The notes: generated by a model from the sequence alone, not told the origin. Counted from the stretch's first letter, positions 15,674 to 25,086 are shown. The stretch is 64,000 nt of DNA from JAEWWD01 sp964440115 (GCA_964440115.1 CAYTPV010000003.1:186001-250000); one strand, 5' to 3'. Program-made: numbers and translations.

Positions 15674-17605
15674 ATGGGCTGGAATTTCACCCCGGAAATT
15701 GTCGCTATGAGTGTTTTAGCGGCACTCCTGATATTCCATCACAAAATCATTTACGTACGCACGCACAGGGATGTCCTGTTTGTGCGCTGTATCTGGACAG
15801 CAATCATTTCTTCTTTTATCAATATCCTTTCCGTGCTCACCATACTCAACGCCCCAAGACTGCCCGGCGTTCTGAATTATATCATAAACGATCTTTTCTT
15901 TCTGGTTACGCCGTTTATTGTGGTAACGTTTGCCGAATACTGGCTGCATATCGTATATGAGGATATGCCGGGCGAGCCCTATTACCGTTTCGCCCGCTAC
16001 TATGTCTATACGTTCGCAGGAATCATCATCTTGATGACGATTGCGAACCATTTCACGCCTCTTTTGTATTACTTCGACCAAAACATGCAGTATGTACGGG
16101 GCCCCGCAGAACTCATACCCCTGTACTTGATACTTTCCTGCATTGTGGTGGGAGTCATTGGCCTTCTGCGGGTACGCAACAGCGTACCGAAATCCATTTT
16201 GGCAGCGCTATCGGCAGTCCCCATCGTAATGGCAGCATTTATCGGACTGCAGCAGCTCCTCCCCGGTACGCAGCTGCAGGGCACTACGCTCATGATGGGA
16301 GTGCTGCTGCTGTACCTGAGCTTTCACAGCAATACGGTTGCTTACGATAAGCTCACGGACTGCTTCAATAAGGATTCATTTTACCTTGCGCTCAGACGCA
16401 GTTACCCGAATATGCCCCCGCGGGCATTCCTTATGGTCACGGTGAGCAACTATTCCGTCATACGCAACGAATACGGCCAGCAGATGATAGACGAGCTCAT
16501 ACGCTCGGTTGCGACCTATTTGCGGCAGGTATACGGGCAGACGCATACTTATCGCATCGGAGAAGATACCTTTGTATGTGCGCTCACCGACCACGTGGGC
16601 ATACGAGGCATGGAAGAAACGTATACGCATCTCAACGCAGACTGGCTTGTAGACGGCGTACTGTGCCGCGTGGATTGCGTCATGGCCTACTATGATACGT
16701 CCCGCCTGCAGACATACTCCCCTGAAATACTTTCTTATCTGAAATACGCGATTTATAAAGCGGCAAGTACCGGCAACCGGGGCGTTATCCCCTGTTCCGA
16801 GGAGCTTCTCTCTGAATACGATATGGAAAAACGCATTGCAGCGCAGCTCAAGGACGCAATCAAGAACAATGCGTTTTCACTGTATTTTGAACCAATCTGC
16901 AAAATCGTGGGCGAACGCATCGTCATCATCGGTGCGGATTGCGGCATCGGCTTTTCGTTTGTAAAAACAGAGCAGTATCCACACGAACTGATATATGCCG
17001 TCGCGGAGCGGTATAACTTGCTCAGCCCCATCAACGAATTGCTGCTGCAGCGCGCGAGCGCGTTTCAGCACCGCCTGAAGACGATCGGCTATGGGGATAT
17101 CCTTTTGTTCTGCGACATCACACAAACGCAGCTTCGATCAGAGAACACGCTTACGCGCGTAAGAAATATCATTGAAGACGCCCACGCGGACCCAAGCCGT
17201 ATCAAGCTGCAGCTGGGCGGCCAGCCCGTTTCCATAGGGCTGCGCGTTCGCGAGAACCTGGAGCTTCTGCATCACAACGGCATCGGCGTTTGCCTCAAGG
17301 ATACCGGCCGCAGCGATCTGGACGATCTTCTGACGACGCCTTTCTCTTATGTGAAACTGGACGAGGCCGCATTGTTCGCGATGGGTCTCAGTTCGCGGCT
17401 TAACGCGTTCTTCAGGCTGGTACTCTCGTTCTTTTCCCAGTTTGATACCACCGTGATTGCCCGCAATGTCATCTCAGCGGAGCATATTCTTTACCTCGAC
17501 TCGCACGGCATACAATACGTGCAGGGCTCCGGCGTATTGCCGCCCATGCTGGAAGATGAATTCATCGCGCACCTGAACGCGCAGAAAGAAGCATTGCTCA
17601 GATAG
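15674..17605 (+). CDS. Membrane protein with degenerate GGDEF and EAL domains
   Basis: 643 residues. About six or seven membrane helices fill residues 5-218 (an integral sensor region). A GGDEF-like domain follows at about 222-375, but the active site is RIGEDTF (294-300) where GG[DE]EF is expected. An EAL-like domain begins near 384, with FSLYFEPI matching the family entry, but the EAL triad position reads ADC (421-423). Both catalytic sites therefore look dead, while the QGSG segment near the end keeps the family shape. It probably binds or senses rather than makes or cleaves c-di-GMP. A GAGGA lies before the ATG. It is monocistronic, with a hairpin right after it. Confidence 0.82.
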   Translation: MGWNFTPEIVAMSVLAALLIFHHKIIYVRTHRDVLFVRCIWTAIISSFINILSVLTILNAPRLPGVLNYIINDLFFLVTPFIVVTFAEYWLHIVYEDMPGEPYYRFARYYVYTFAGIIILMTIANHFTPLLYYFDQNMQYVRGPAELIPLYLILSCIVVGVIGLLRVRNSVPKSILAALSAVPIVMAAFIGLQQLLPGTQLQGTTLMMGVLLLYLSFHSNTVAYDKLTDCFNKDSFYLALRRSYPNMPPRAFLMVTVSNYSVIRNEYGQQMIDELIRSVATYLRQVYGQTHTYRIGEDTFVCALTDHVGIRGMEETYTHLNADWLVDGVLCRVDCVMAYYDTSRLQTYSPEILSYLKYAIYKAASTGNRGVIPCSEELLSEYDMEKRIAAQLKDAIKNNAFSLYFEPICKIVGERIVIIGADCGIGFSFVKTEQYPHELIYAVAERYNLLSPINELLLQRASAFQHRLKTIGYGDILLFCDITQTQLRSENTLTRVRNIIEDAHADPSRIKLQLGGQPVSIGLRVRENLELLHHNGIGVCLKDTGRSDLDDLLTTPFSYVKLDEAALFAMGLSSRLNAFFRLVLSFFSQFDTTVIARNVISAEHILYLDSHGIQYVQGSGVLPPMLEDEFIAHLNAQKEALLR

Positions 17606-17624
17606 AGGGAATCCTCTTTTATAC

Positions 17625-17665
17625 ATGGATAAGGGGGTCAGCGGCGGGCTGACCCCCTTATCCAT
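17625..17665. terminator. Bidirectional terminator between convergent genes
   Basis: A perfect 17-bp stem (left arm 17625-17641, right arm 17649-17665) with a seven-base loop. It separates the GGDEF-EAL gene from the convergent thioredoxin gene. Confidence 0.85.
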
Positions 17666-17693
17666 ATAGGGAGGCTTTATTGCTGTTTTGGCA

Positions 17694-18008
17694 TTACGCG
17701 CCGATCATGCTCATAATGGCCTGCTTGGGTTTTACGCCGATGGATTTTCCGACCAGCTGCCCATCTTTGAACAATACGAGAGTGGGGATGCTCATCACGC
17801 CAAACTGCGCAGCGAGCTGGGGTTCCTCGTCAACATTGATTTTGCCTACCTTCAGAGCGCCTGCCTGCTCATCTGCGATCTGCTCGACGATGGGGGCAAT
17901 CATGCGGCAGGGACCGCACCAGCTGGCCCAGAAATCGATCAGTACAGGCTGAGAAGATTCAAGAACTTCTTTTTTGAAGTTATTCTGCGTTATTGTGATA
18001 GCGGACAT
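17694..18008 (-). CDS. trxA: Thioredoxin
   Basis: 104 residues, full length. A cytosolic protein disulfide reductant. The active site WCGPC is at residues 30-34, and the cis-proline loop reads SIPTLVLF. The start MSAITITQ at 18008 has a GGAGG eight bases upstream; a longer frame upstream lacks one. A matching reductase (CAIC type) lies at 30455-31315, and sulfur-redox enzymes lie between. Confidence 0.97.
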   Translation of the reverse strand: MSAITITQNNFKKEVLESSQPVLIDFWASWCGPCRMIAPIVEQIADEQAGALKVGKINVDEEPQLAAQFGVMSIPTLVLFKDGQLVGKSIGVKPKQAIMSMIGA

Positions 18009-18090
18009 TGTAGCATCCTCCATTCGGTTTCTTGTAAGCACAGTATACCGAAATACTACGGTCCATTCCGTGACTATGTTACAAGAATTG

Positions 18091-18120
18091 AAAAAAAGGC
18101 CGGAAATGCCCGTCCTTTTT
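18091..18120 (-). terminator. Terminator after the Crp/Fnr gene
   Basis: An imperfect stem of AAAAAGGACGGG and CCGGCCTTTTT read on the minus strand, ending in seven T. It lies just past the regulator's stop codon. Confidence 0.55.
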
Positions 18121-18151
18121 AACTTAACTCATTTTGTTCCTATCGGCGAAA

Positions 18152-18823
18152 CTACTGCGCGAGCGCGTTTAACCGTTTGCGCGAAGTCAGTTCAATCTCC
18201 CCGCGCGATAGCCGCACGAGGCCTTCTGATTGAAAATACTTAAGCATGCGCGTGACCACCTCGCGCGCCGTGCCCAGATGATGTGCAATTCGCTCGTGGG
18301 TGACGCGCAATGTGTCGCTGCCTTCTATTCCGCTTTCATCGAGCAGGAATGTCGCAAGCCGCGAATCAAAGCTTTTGAACAGTATTTGATCCATCAGCCA
18401 CATGACGTCAGAAAACCGGGATGCCATCAGCTCGTTGGTATAATTGGCGACAGGCGCGGATGTTTTCATAAGCTGCTGGTAGGCTGAAACGGGCAGCACC
18501 CACAGCCGCGTCTCTTTTTCGGCTTCGATCCAGATATCGAACTGTATGCTGTTGAGCATGCAGGAGGCTGAAAACAGGCACATATCCCTGTCGAACAGGC
18601 GATAAAGCGTGACCTCCTTGCCCTCATCCGAAAGTATGTAGGCACGAAGCTGCCCGGATTCGATGAGGAATAGACCCACACAATCCGCAGAGCCGTTCTG
18701 CAGTATGGAGCCTTCCTGCACAACGCGCAGAGTAGCCGCATTTTGAAGCAGTTCCTGCTGGTGTGCGTCCAGCTCGTTCCATACGGGAAACAGCGCCGAA
18801 ACGCCTGATGCACGCGGCGGCAT
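18152..18823 (-). CDS. Crp/Fnr-family transcription regulator
   Basis: 223 residues. Residues about 25-140 form a cyclic-nucleotide-type sensor barrel (GLFLIESGQLRAYILSDEGKEVTLYRL), then a dimer helix, and a winged helix at about 150-215 with the recognition segment HLGTAREVVTRMLKYFQ. The barrel lacks the Cys cluster of oxygen-sensing Fnr, although Cys residues are present in MCLFSASCMLN. The signal is unknown. The ATG follows AGGAGG. Candidate half-sites of this family lie at the divergent promoter at 30.3 kb, so sulfur and redox genes may be targets. Confidence 0.9.
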   Translation of the reverse strand: MPPRASGVSALFPVWNELDAHQQELLQNAATLRVVQEGSILQNGSADCVGLFLIESGQLRAYILSDEGKEVTLYRLFDRDMCLFSASCMLNSIQFDIWIEAEKETRLWVLPVSAYQQLMKTSAPVANYTNELMASRFSDVMWLMDQILFKSFDSRLATFLLDESGIEGSDTLRVTHERIAHHLGTAREVVTRMLKYFQSEGLVRLSRGEIELTSRKRLNALAQ

Positions 18824-18968
18824 AGCACCCCTCCTCAAAACGATTTTCCCAACTGCCTGAAATAGTCCGAACACTTTCATCTTATATGCGGCAGGGAGGT
18901 ATGTCAATGCACGCAGCATGTGTAGGGATTACACCATGAAGCAAAAGGCTCGGGCGAGCAGCCGAGAA

Positions 18969-20345
18969 CTATTCTTTGGGCAGCGTGACCGTGAACACAC
19001 TTCCCTTTTCGCCGCTTTGGGCGCGTACCGTGCCGCCGTGGGCTGTGACGATGGATTTAACGATGGCGAGCCCTATGCCCGCGCCGCCCGTTTTACGCGC
19101 GCGGGATTGATCCGTCCGGTAAAAGCGTTCGAAAATCAGCTCCAGCTCGTCTTTGGGTATTCCTATACCGTCGTCCTCCATGACGATGACGCCAGACTCC
19201 GGTTCATCCTTTACAAGAATACGGATATGCCCGTTTTCCTGCGTATATTTGATTGCATTGGATAACAGGTTGGCAATCACTTGCCGCAGCCTGTCCGGAT
19301 CTGCCTGTATGACGGTGGAGTTCCCCGCAATCTGCAGCGATAATCTCTTTTTCTTCCACTCTGCTTCCTGCGCCGTCGATACCGAGCGAACAAGCTCCAG
19401 AAGATCCGTCGGCACTTTTCTAAGCGGGGCGGGTTCGCCTTCTATTTTCGCAAGGCTGCCAAGATCCTCCGCCAGCGTATTGAGCCGCAATATTTCTTCA
19501 TGGCAGCTTTTCAGACGTTCCGGCGTTGGCTCCCATATGCCCTCCATCATGGCTTCCAAATGCGCGCCTACCGTAGTCAGCGGCGTTCGCAGTTCGTGCG
19601 AAACATCCGCCGTAAGACGTTTTCTGAGTCGTTCCTGCTCGCCAAGTGCGTCCGCAAGGGCATTGATGGCATGCACCAGATCGTTCAGTTCCCGCGTTTT
19701 GGTATCGCTTTCAAACCGTATTTCGTAATTTCCGCGCGCGATTTCCTTTGCGATGCCCGCGGTTTTGGTGATAGGCCGCGATATCCTGCGCGCAAGCAGG
19801 AATCCAACCACGACGGAACACGCAAGCGCGAATGCGCCGATATACAACAGCACGGAATTCAAGGCGCTCTGAAACCGGTATTCGCTTTCCCCGAAGAAAT
19901 AAGGTCCGTAATAGGTAATGGAAACAGCGCCGACTTTTTCATTATTGCTGGCAATATCGTATGTATGCGATACAAAGCCGCCCGCGCTTTTGATGGTTTT
20001 CATGCGGACCGTGATTTCATCCATAATTTCTGCGCAAAGCGTCATATCGTGGTGCTCGGCGTCCCAACGCATATTCCCCGCCGCGTCATAAATTTTGAGT
20101 ATGTAGCCATCGTAGAGCGAATACATGCCGAGCGTGTGCAGATAATTGTCCGACCAGCCCTTGAGCGTCTTATCATACTGGCTCTCGAGGTCATGCACGA
20201 TTTCACGGCTTCTTATAGCCCCCTGTTCGGTGAAATACGCCGCGAACTGCCTGTTGACGGATACGTTGGCGAGCACGCTGATAAGAACCACCGTCAGCAT
20301 GCACACAAGCAGTATGGAAAGCGTCAGCTGCGAACGCAGGCGCAT
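18969..20345 (-). CDS. Sensor histidine kinase
   Basis: 458 residues. A first membrane helix (about 8-28), an extracytoplasmic sensor domain of about 130 residues, a second helix (about 165-185), HAMP, then HisKA with H-box SHELRTP and an ATPase domain with N-box NLLSNAIKYT and DDGIGIP. It phosphorylates the regulator encoded at 20346-21044; the two genes abut with no gap. The copper genes start 81 bases upstream of the regulator gene, so a metal signal is possible but is only inferred. Confidence 0.95.
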   Translation of the reverse strand: MRLRSQLTLSILLVCMLTVVLISVLANVSVNRQFAAYFTEQGAIRSREIVHDLESQYDKTLKGWSDNYLHTLGMYSLYDGYILKIYDAAGNMRWDAEHHDMTLCAEIMDEITVRMKTIKSAGGFVSHTYDIASNNEKVGAVSITYYGPYFFGESEYRFQSALNSVLLYIGAFALACSVVVGFLLARRISRPITKTAGIAKEIARGNYEIRFESDTKTRELNDLVHAINALADALGEQERLRKRLTADVSHELRTPLTTVGAHLEAMMEGIWEPTPERLKSCHEEILRLNTLAEDLGSLAKIEGEPAPLRKVPTDLLELVRSVSTAQEAEWKKKRLSLQIAGNSTVIQADPDRLRQVIANLLSNAIKYTQENGHIRILVKDEPESGVIVMEDDGIGIPKDELELIFERFYRTDQSRARKTGGAGIGLAIVKSIVTAHGGTVRAQSGEKGSVFTVTLPKE

Positions 20346-21044
20346 TTACTCACCCCCGAACTTGTACCCAAGACCATGCACCGTAAGAATATAGGCAGGA
20401 TTTTTCGGATCGTCCTCTATCTTCTGACGCAGGTTTTTGATGTGGCTGTCCACCGCCCTGTCGTACCCGTCGAATTCTTCCCCCAGCGCGAGCGCAATGA
20501 GTTCCGCCCGCGTAAATACCTTCCCGGCATATTTGATGAGCGCGGAAAGTATGTTCAGTTCCGTAGGCGTAAGCGAGACAATCTCTCCGTTTTTTCGGAT
20601 GGTATTGGTTTCAAAATCCACGATCAGGTCGCCGCCGTTGTAGGAATTGCGCACGCTCAATGGCACCAAATCATCCTGCGAGCGCCGAAGTACCGCTTCC
20701 ACGCGCGCACAAAGCTCCTTGAGGCGAAACGGCTTTGTGATATAATCGTCCGCACCCAAGCCAAGGCCAATCAGCAGGTCGTTTTCCTCCGCCTTTGCGG
20801 TGAGCATGATGACGGGTACGCGGGATTGTTTGCGGATTGTTTTGATGACTTCCTCGCCGGATATATCCGGCAGCATGATATCCAGCAATATGAGCGATAT
20901 ATTACGAGTCCGAAATACATCCAGCGCTTCTCTGCCGGTTTTGGCACAGACCACATGAAACCCTCTGTTTTCAAGCAGGGAGCTTACCACATCGAGTATC
21001 TTTTCCTCATCGTCCACCGCAAGTATGGTTTTGTTTGCCGTCAT
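20346..21044 (-). CDS. OmpR-family response regulator
   Basis: 232 residues. The receiver domain (1-120) has the phospho-acceptor Asp in LILLDIMLPD and the Lys in MLTAKAEE. A winged-helix DNA-binding domain (about 135-230) ends in the usual VHGLGYKFG. The ATG follows GAGGGGCGG. It forms one operon with the kinase gene downstream. The upstream hairpin at 21089-21118 separates it from the copper operon, so it probably has its own promoter. Confidence 0.95.
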   Translation of the reverse strand: MTANKTILAVDDEEKILDVVSSLLENRGFHVVCAKTGREALDVFRTRNISLILLDIMLPDISGEEVIKTIRKQSRVPVIMLTAKAEENDLLIGLGLGADDYITKPFRLKELCARVEAVLRRSQDDLVPLSVRNSYNGGDLIVDFETNTIRKNGEIVSLTPTELNILSALIKYAGKVFTRAELIALALGEEFDGYDRAVDSHIKNLRQKIEDDPKNPAYILTVHGLGYKFGGE

Positions 21045-21088
21045 GATCAGCCGCCCCTCTCGAACGCCCGTTGATAAGAATACAAGGA

Positions 21089-21118
21089 AAGGGGAAGCGC
21101 CGTGTGCGATTCCCCTTG
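21089..21118 (-). terminator. Terminator after copZ
   Basis: GGGGAA and TTCCCC pair with flanking AAGG/CCTT extensions, around a loop of about 13 bases. On the minus strand it lies at the end of the copper operon. It lacks a long T run, so termination may be partial and allow some read-through into the two-component genes. Confidence 0.5.
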
Positions 21119-21125
21119 TTTTTGT

Positions 21126-21332
21126 TTATTCTACTACATCGTAGCCCTGATCTTCAATCTCGGCTTTGATCTGTTTGAGGGACACCTGTTCATCATGTTC
21201 TACCGTTACGGTCTTCCCCTTTAAGTCCACCGCTACGTCGGAGACACCGCTTAAAGCACCTACCGCGTTTTTGACCGCCCGCACGCAATGCTCGCAGGAC
21301 ATGCCTTCCACTTTAATAATTGTTTTTTCCAT
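21126..21332 (-). CDS. copZ: Copper chaperone (single HMA domain)
   Basis: 68 residues, full length. The metal site GMSCEHC (residues 10-16) is in the first loop of the HMA fold. It carries Cu(I) in the cytosol to a P-type ATPase. The ATG follows GGAGG. It is the last gene of the copA-lipoprotein-copZ operon, so chaperone and pump are coexpressed. Confidence 0.94.
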   Translation of the reverse strand: MEKTIIKVEGMSCEHCVRAVKNAVGALSGVSDVAVDLKGKTVTVEHDEQVSLKQIKAEIEDQGYDVVE

Positions 21333-21345
21333 ATTGCACCTCCGC

Positions 21346-22074
21346 TTATTTTACAAGGTCATAAGGTTTCAGGAACTTCCAAACCTGCGTTGGTTTCCCA
21401 TTTTCCTCAATAGAAACCTGTGTATACACCCAGCCCTCAACCTTTGCCGGGTCAACCCCGGCAGCGATGAGCGGCTCCGGATTCAATACGAATACAATGT
21501 CTTTATCCTGATTGCTGTTGTCGTAGCCATTGATTTTCATATCTTTGGCCCACTCAAACATATTGCCGTCGCCCAGCTTCACGCCGTAATGGTCAAGTGT
21601 TGTATGGTAGTTGATGGAGTCACGGTATTTGCTGACGATCATTTCATAGGCCGTAAGCGCGGTGGAAGTTCCGCTGACCTTATCATTGCCGCCCATTTTT
21701 TTGCCTACCATCAGCATTTTGCTGCCCATACCGCCCATTGTGTCGCCTTCATAATAAGCGTAGTTTTCAGGCAGTTTTGCGGGGTCGAGTCCCGCGTCTA
21801 AAAACGGCTGTGCGTCAAATTCCAGCATGACATCGTGCAAGGGGGATTTGCTGTAATCCGCACTATAGATAAAGCGAACCGAGTCATCCGGGGCCGAAAT
21901 CGACCAACCGGCGTTCACTTCATCAGCCTTCACCTTGTCGGGGATGGCTTTCATTACCGCTTCTAAAGAGGTAATGGAGGTTTTCCCCACAACGTCGAGG
22001 GAGGAACAGGCGGCAAGCGTTACCGCAAGGGCGAGCAACGCGGCGACCGCCGCGATCAGTTTCAATTTTTTCAT
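21346..22074 (-). CDS. Lipoprotein of unknown function in the copper operon
   Basis: 242 residues. A signal peptide ends in the lipobox LAAC (Cys23), so it is anchored outside the membrane. The mature part contains Met-rich segments (MGGMGSKMLMVGKKMGG) and repeated FxLDxxP-like pieces (FLDAGLDPAKLPE and LIAAGVDPAKVEG), which suggests an internal duplication. No named domain is recognised. Its place between copA and copZ makes a metal-binding role plausible. An AAGGAAAGG lies upstream of the ATG, and the next gene begins 13 bases later. Confidence 0.75.
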   Translation of the reverse strand: MKKLKLIAAVAALLALAVTLAACSSLDVVGKTSITSLEAVMKAIPDKVKADEVNAGWSISAPDDSVRFIYSADYSKSPLHDVMLEFDAQPFLDAGLDPAKLPENYAYYEGDTMGGMGSKMLMVGKKMGGNDKVSGTSTALTAYEMIVSKYRDSINYHTTLDHYGVKLGDGNMFEWAKDMKINGYDNSNQDKDIVFVLNPEPLIAAGVDPAKVEGWVYTQVSIEENGKPTQVWKFLKPYDLVK

Positions 22075-22076
22075 GG

Positions 22077-24566
22077 TTATGCACCTTTCCTTTCCTGGCT
22101 TGTCGCTTTAAATCGTTTTAAACGCAGCGCGTTTGTCAAAACCGAAACGGAGCTTAGGCTCATGGCCGCTGCAGCGAATATGGGGTTGAGCAGAGGTCCG
22201 CCAAACAAGTGGAGTACGCCCGCCGCAATCGGGATGCCGATTACGTTGTAACCGAACGCCCAAAAGAGGTTTTGCTTGATATTGCGGATGGTCTTTTTGC
22301 TCAAATCAATTGCTGTAGGCACATCGGTGAGTTGACTGCGCATGAGCACGATATCCGCACTTTCCATGGCAACGTCCGTGCCGGAGCCAATCGCGATGCC
22401 GATATCCGCCTGTGCTAGAGCAGGAGCGTCGTTGATGCCGTCGCCAACCATTGCAACCTTGCGGCCTTCCGTCTGCAGTTTCTTGACTTCATTGGATTTA
22501 TCCTGCGGAAGGACCTCAGCGAGTACGCGGTCAATGCCCACCTGTTTGGCGATTGCGTCTGCCGTTCTGCGGTTATCGCCGGTAATCATAACCACTTCAA
22601 TACCCATTTTGTGCAGACTTTCAATGGCCGCCTTGCTTGTTGCTTTCACCACGTCAGCCACAGCCACAATACCGGCCAGTTTTCCATCAATGGCGATATA
22701 CATGGGCGTTTTGCCTTCGCTCGCGAGCCGGTCGGAGTCGGCTTCCAAACTTGTCAGAGTGATACCGCGCTCATCCATGAGCTTACGGTTGCCGGCCAAA
22801 ACCGTCCTGCCGTTCATGACCGCCTCAATGCCGCGCCCGGTGATGGAGTTGAAGCTATCGACCTTCAAAAGTTCCAATCCTTTGTCTTGCGCTCCATGCA
22901 CAATCGCCTGGCCCAGCGGGTGCTCGGAGCCCTTTTCTGCAGAAGCGGCGATTTGCAGGAGGCTGTCGGATGAACCCTCGGTCGCCAATACATCCGTTAC
23001 GGTGGGCTTCCCTTCGGTTATTGTACCGGTTTTGTCAAATACGATCGTGTTGATTTTGTGGGCGGTTTCCAGCGCCTCGCCGCCTTTAATGAGTATTCCG
23101 TTTTCCGCGCCTTTGCCCGTTCCCACCATGATGGCGGTGGGCGTCGCCAAACCAAGAGCGCACGGGCAGGCGATGACCAGGACTGAGATAAAAATGGTGA
23201 TGGCGAATTTTACGTCCCCGCCAGTTCCGATCAGCCAAGCGATACCGGCAAACAGCGCGATCGCACACACGATGGGAACGAATACGCCGGAAACCTTGTC
23301 GGCCATTGCTGCGATAGGCGCTTTTGACCCCTGCGCATCTTCCACCAGCTTGATGATCTGCGCGAGCGCCGTATCGCTGCCTATTTTCTCGGCCCGGAAC
23401 TGAATGACGCCGGTGGTGTTGAGCGAGGCCGCGTATACGGCGTCCCCCGGATTTTTATCGACCGGCATGCTCTCACCCGTCAGCATGGATTCGTCAATTG
23501 CGGTATGTCCATCGATTACCGAGCCGTCCACCGGTATTTTCGCACCGGGTTTCACCACGATGATGTCGCCGATTTCAACTTCTTCAATGGGAATTTCTTT
23601 TTCCACGCCGTCGAGTATGACAATCGCCGTCTTGGGCGCAAGCCCCATGAGTTTCTTGATGGCCTCGCTGGTTTTGCCTTTTGAAACGGCTTCGAGCGAC
23701 TTGCCCAGCAGTATCAGTGTGATGATGATGCCCGCCGTTTCAAAGTACAGTGCATCCACATACTTGAAGTAGCCGTTTGCGATTTGCCATGTGTTGTACA
23801 GGCTGTACAGCACGGCAGCGGTTGTGCCGATGGCGATCAGGGAATCCATGTTCGGGCTGCGCTGCCAAAGCAATTTGTAGCCAATGGTATAGAACTTGTA
23901 ACCCACCCCGATGACCGGAAGAACCAGCAGTATTTCCACCAGCGCATATATGAGGGAGTAGTTCATCGGGTCAAGCCCGGCGGGGTAGGGCAGCCGAATT
24001 CCGTACTTGGTGAGCATGGGAACCATTGCGATATACAGCAGCGGCAAAGAGAACACGGCGGAAACAATGAACTTTGTCCAAAGTGTCTTGATTTCCTTTT
24101 GCTTGCGCTTTCTATCCTCATCTGCTGCGTCCGCTTTGTTGATTTGCAGCGCCTGATAGCCTGCCTTTTCGATGACCTGCTTGATGGCGGATACGCGCAC
24201 ACGCCGCGGATCATACGTGACGGTCGCTTTTTCTGTTGCTATGTTGACCGAAGCGCTGACGACGCCGTCGAGCTTCTTGATAGCCTTTTCCACACGCTGC
24301 GAACAGGCCGCGCAGGTCATGCCGCCGATGGGGATGGTGACATTCGCGTTTTCGGTCTTTTCTTCTGCGCCGTAGCCGATCTTTGCGACGGCCTCCGTAA
24401 TGGTTTGGGCCTGCAGCGCAGTTTCATCGTATTCCACAAACAGCTTCTCGGTGGCGAGGTTGACGTTTGCTTCCTTCATGCCGGGCAGCTTGCGCACAAT
24501 GCGCTCTACACGCTGTGCACAGGCCGCACAAGTCATACCCGTGATATTAAATGTTTTGCTTTCCAT
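22077..24566 (-). CDS. copA: Copper-exporting P1B-type ATPase
   Basis: 829 residues, full length. Two N-terminal HMA domains carry GMTCAAC (Cys13/16 and Cys85/88). Eight membrane helices follow, with the ion motif CPC at 467-469, TGES near 363-366, and the phosphorylated Asp511 in DKTGT. It pumps Cu(I) out of the cytosol. The start MESKTFNITG follows GGAGG; an upstream in-frame start has no ribosome binding site. It is the first gene of its operon and is divergent from the HxlR regulator gene. Confidence 0.97.
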   Translation of the reverse strand: MESKTFNITGMTCAACAQRVERIVRKLPGMKEANVNLATEKLFVEYDETALQAQTITEAVAKIGYGAEEKTENANVTIPIGGMTCAACSQRVEKAIKKLDGVVSASVNIATEKATVTYDPRRVRVSAIKQVIEKAGYQALQINKADAADEDRKRKQKEIKTLWTKFIVSAVFSLPLLYIAMVPMLTKYGIRLPYPAGLDPMNYSLIYALVEILLVLPVIGVGYKFYTIGYKLLWQRSPNMDSLIAIGTTAAVLYSLYNTWQIANGYFKYVDALYFETAGIIITLILLGKSLEAVSKGKTSEAIKKLMGLAPKTAIVILDGVEKEIPIEEVEIGDIIVVKPGAKIPVDGSVIDGHTAIDESMLTGESMPVDKNPGDAVYAASLNTTGVIQFRAEKIGSDTALAQIIKLVEDAQGSKAPIAAMADKVSGVFVPIVCAIALFAGIAWLIGTGGDVKFAITIFISVLVIACPCALGLATPTAIMVGTGKGAENGILIKGGEALETAHKINTIVFDKTGTITEGKPTVTDVLATEGSSDSLLQIAASAEKGSEHPLGQAIVHGAQDKGLELLKVDSFNSITGRGIEAVMNGRTVLAGNRKLMDERGITLTSLEADSDRLASEGKTPMYIAIDGKLAGIVAVADVVKATSKAAIESLHKMGIEVVMITGDNRRTADAIAKQVGIDRVLAEVLPQDKSNEVKKLQTEGRKVAMVGDGINDAPALAQADIGIAIGSGTDVAMESADIVLMRSQLTDVPTAIDLSKKTIRNIKQNLFWAFGYNVIGIPIAAGVLHLFGGPLLNPIFAAAAMSLSSVSVLTNALRLKRFKATSQERKGA

Positions 24567-24637
24567 ACCGGAACCTCCGTTTTCAGTATCGCGTGCTTGA
24601 CGCACTTTTCTCTCTCTGTTATCATTATAACTGTAAT

Positions 24638-24655
24638 GTACTTTTCATCAAGTAC
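24638..24655. promoter_or_regulatory. Candidate HxlR operator in the copA-hxlR gap
   Basis: GTACTT and AAGTAC form an inverted repeat with a six-base spacer (TACT-N8-AGTA). This resembles the TACT-N7-AGTA operators known for HxlR-family YodB-type regulators. A related AGTA/TAGTAT pair lies about 20 bases further. It sits in the divergent promoter region, well placed to control both directions. Confidence 0.5.
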
Positions 24656-24720
24656 GCACTATTATGTATCATAGTACCCAAAATGATAGTATTGGGTTTT
24701 ATCTTGGAAAGGAGCCTCTT

Positions 24721-25086
24721 ATGAACTGCGACTGCGGCGGAATTCATTGCCCCGTTGATACTACTTTGCGCCTAATCGGCGGGAAATATAAAGCCCTCAT
24801 ACTCTGGCATCTGGTGGATGGGCCCATGCGCCACGGCGAACTTGCGCGCATTATTCCGCAGGCTACGCCGAAAATGCTGACCCAGCAGCTTCGCGAGCTG
24901 GAAGGCGACAATTTGCTTTCTCGAACGGTTTATCCCGTTGTGCCGCCCAAGGTGGAATATGCGCTTACGGATCTGGGAAAGAGCCTGCGGCCCATACTGA
25001 CCGCCATGTATCACTGGGGCGAAGGATATATGCACGACAATGGAGTGAATGCCAACTGCTCCATGACGGTGCACGCGGAGGAGTAG
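24721..25086 (+). CDS. HxlR-family winged-helix regulator, Cys-rich N-terminus
   Basis: 121 residues. A winged-helix domain covers about residues 15-105 (KYKALILWHLVDGPMRHGEL is the family entry, then TPKMLTQQLREL for recognition). The N-terminus MNCDCGGIHCPVD holds three Cys before the helix, and one more Cys lies near the end. HxlR proteins often sense thiol stress through such Cys; copper sensing is also possible. The ATG follows AGGAG. It is divergent from copA, which makes copA the most likely target. Confidence 0.9.
   Translation: MNCDCGGIHCPVDTTLRLIGGKYKALILWHLVDGPMRHGELARIIPQATPKMLTQQLRELEGDNLLSRTVYPVVPPKVEYALTDLGKSLRPILTAMYHWGEGYMHDNGVNANCSMTVHAEE

Noticed and set aside
19500..21074. 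A 524-codon open frame opposite the histidine kinase and response regulator genes.
   Set aside because: Shadow of the two-component genes; no domain and no ribosome binding site.
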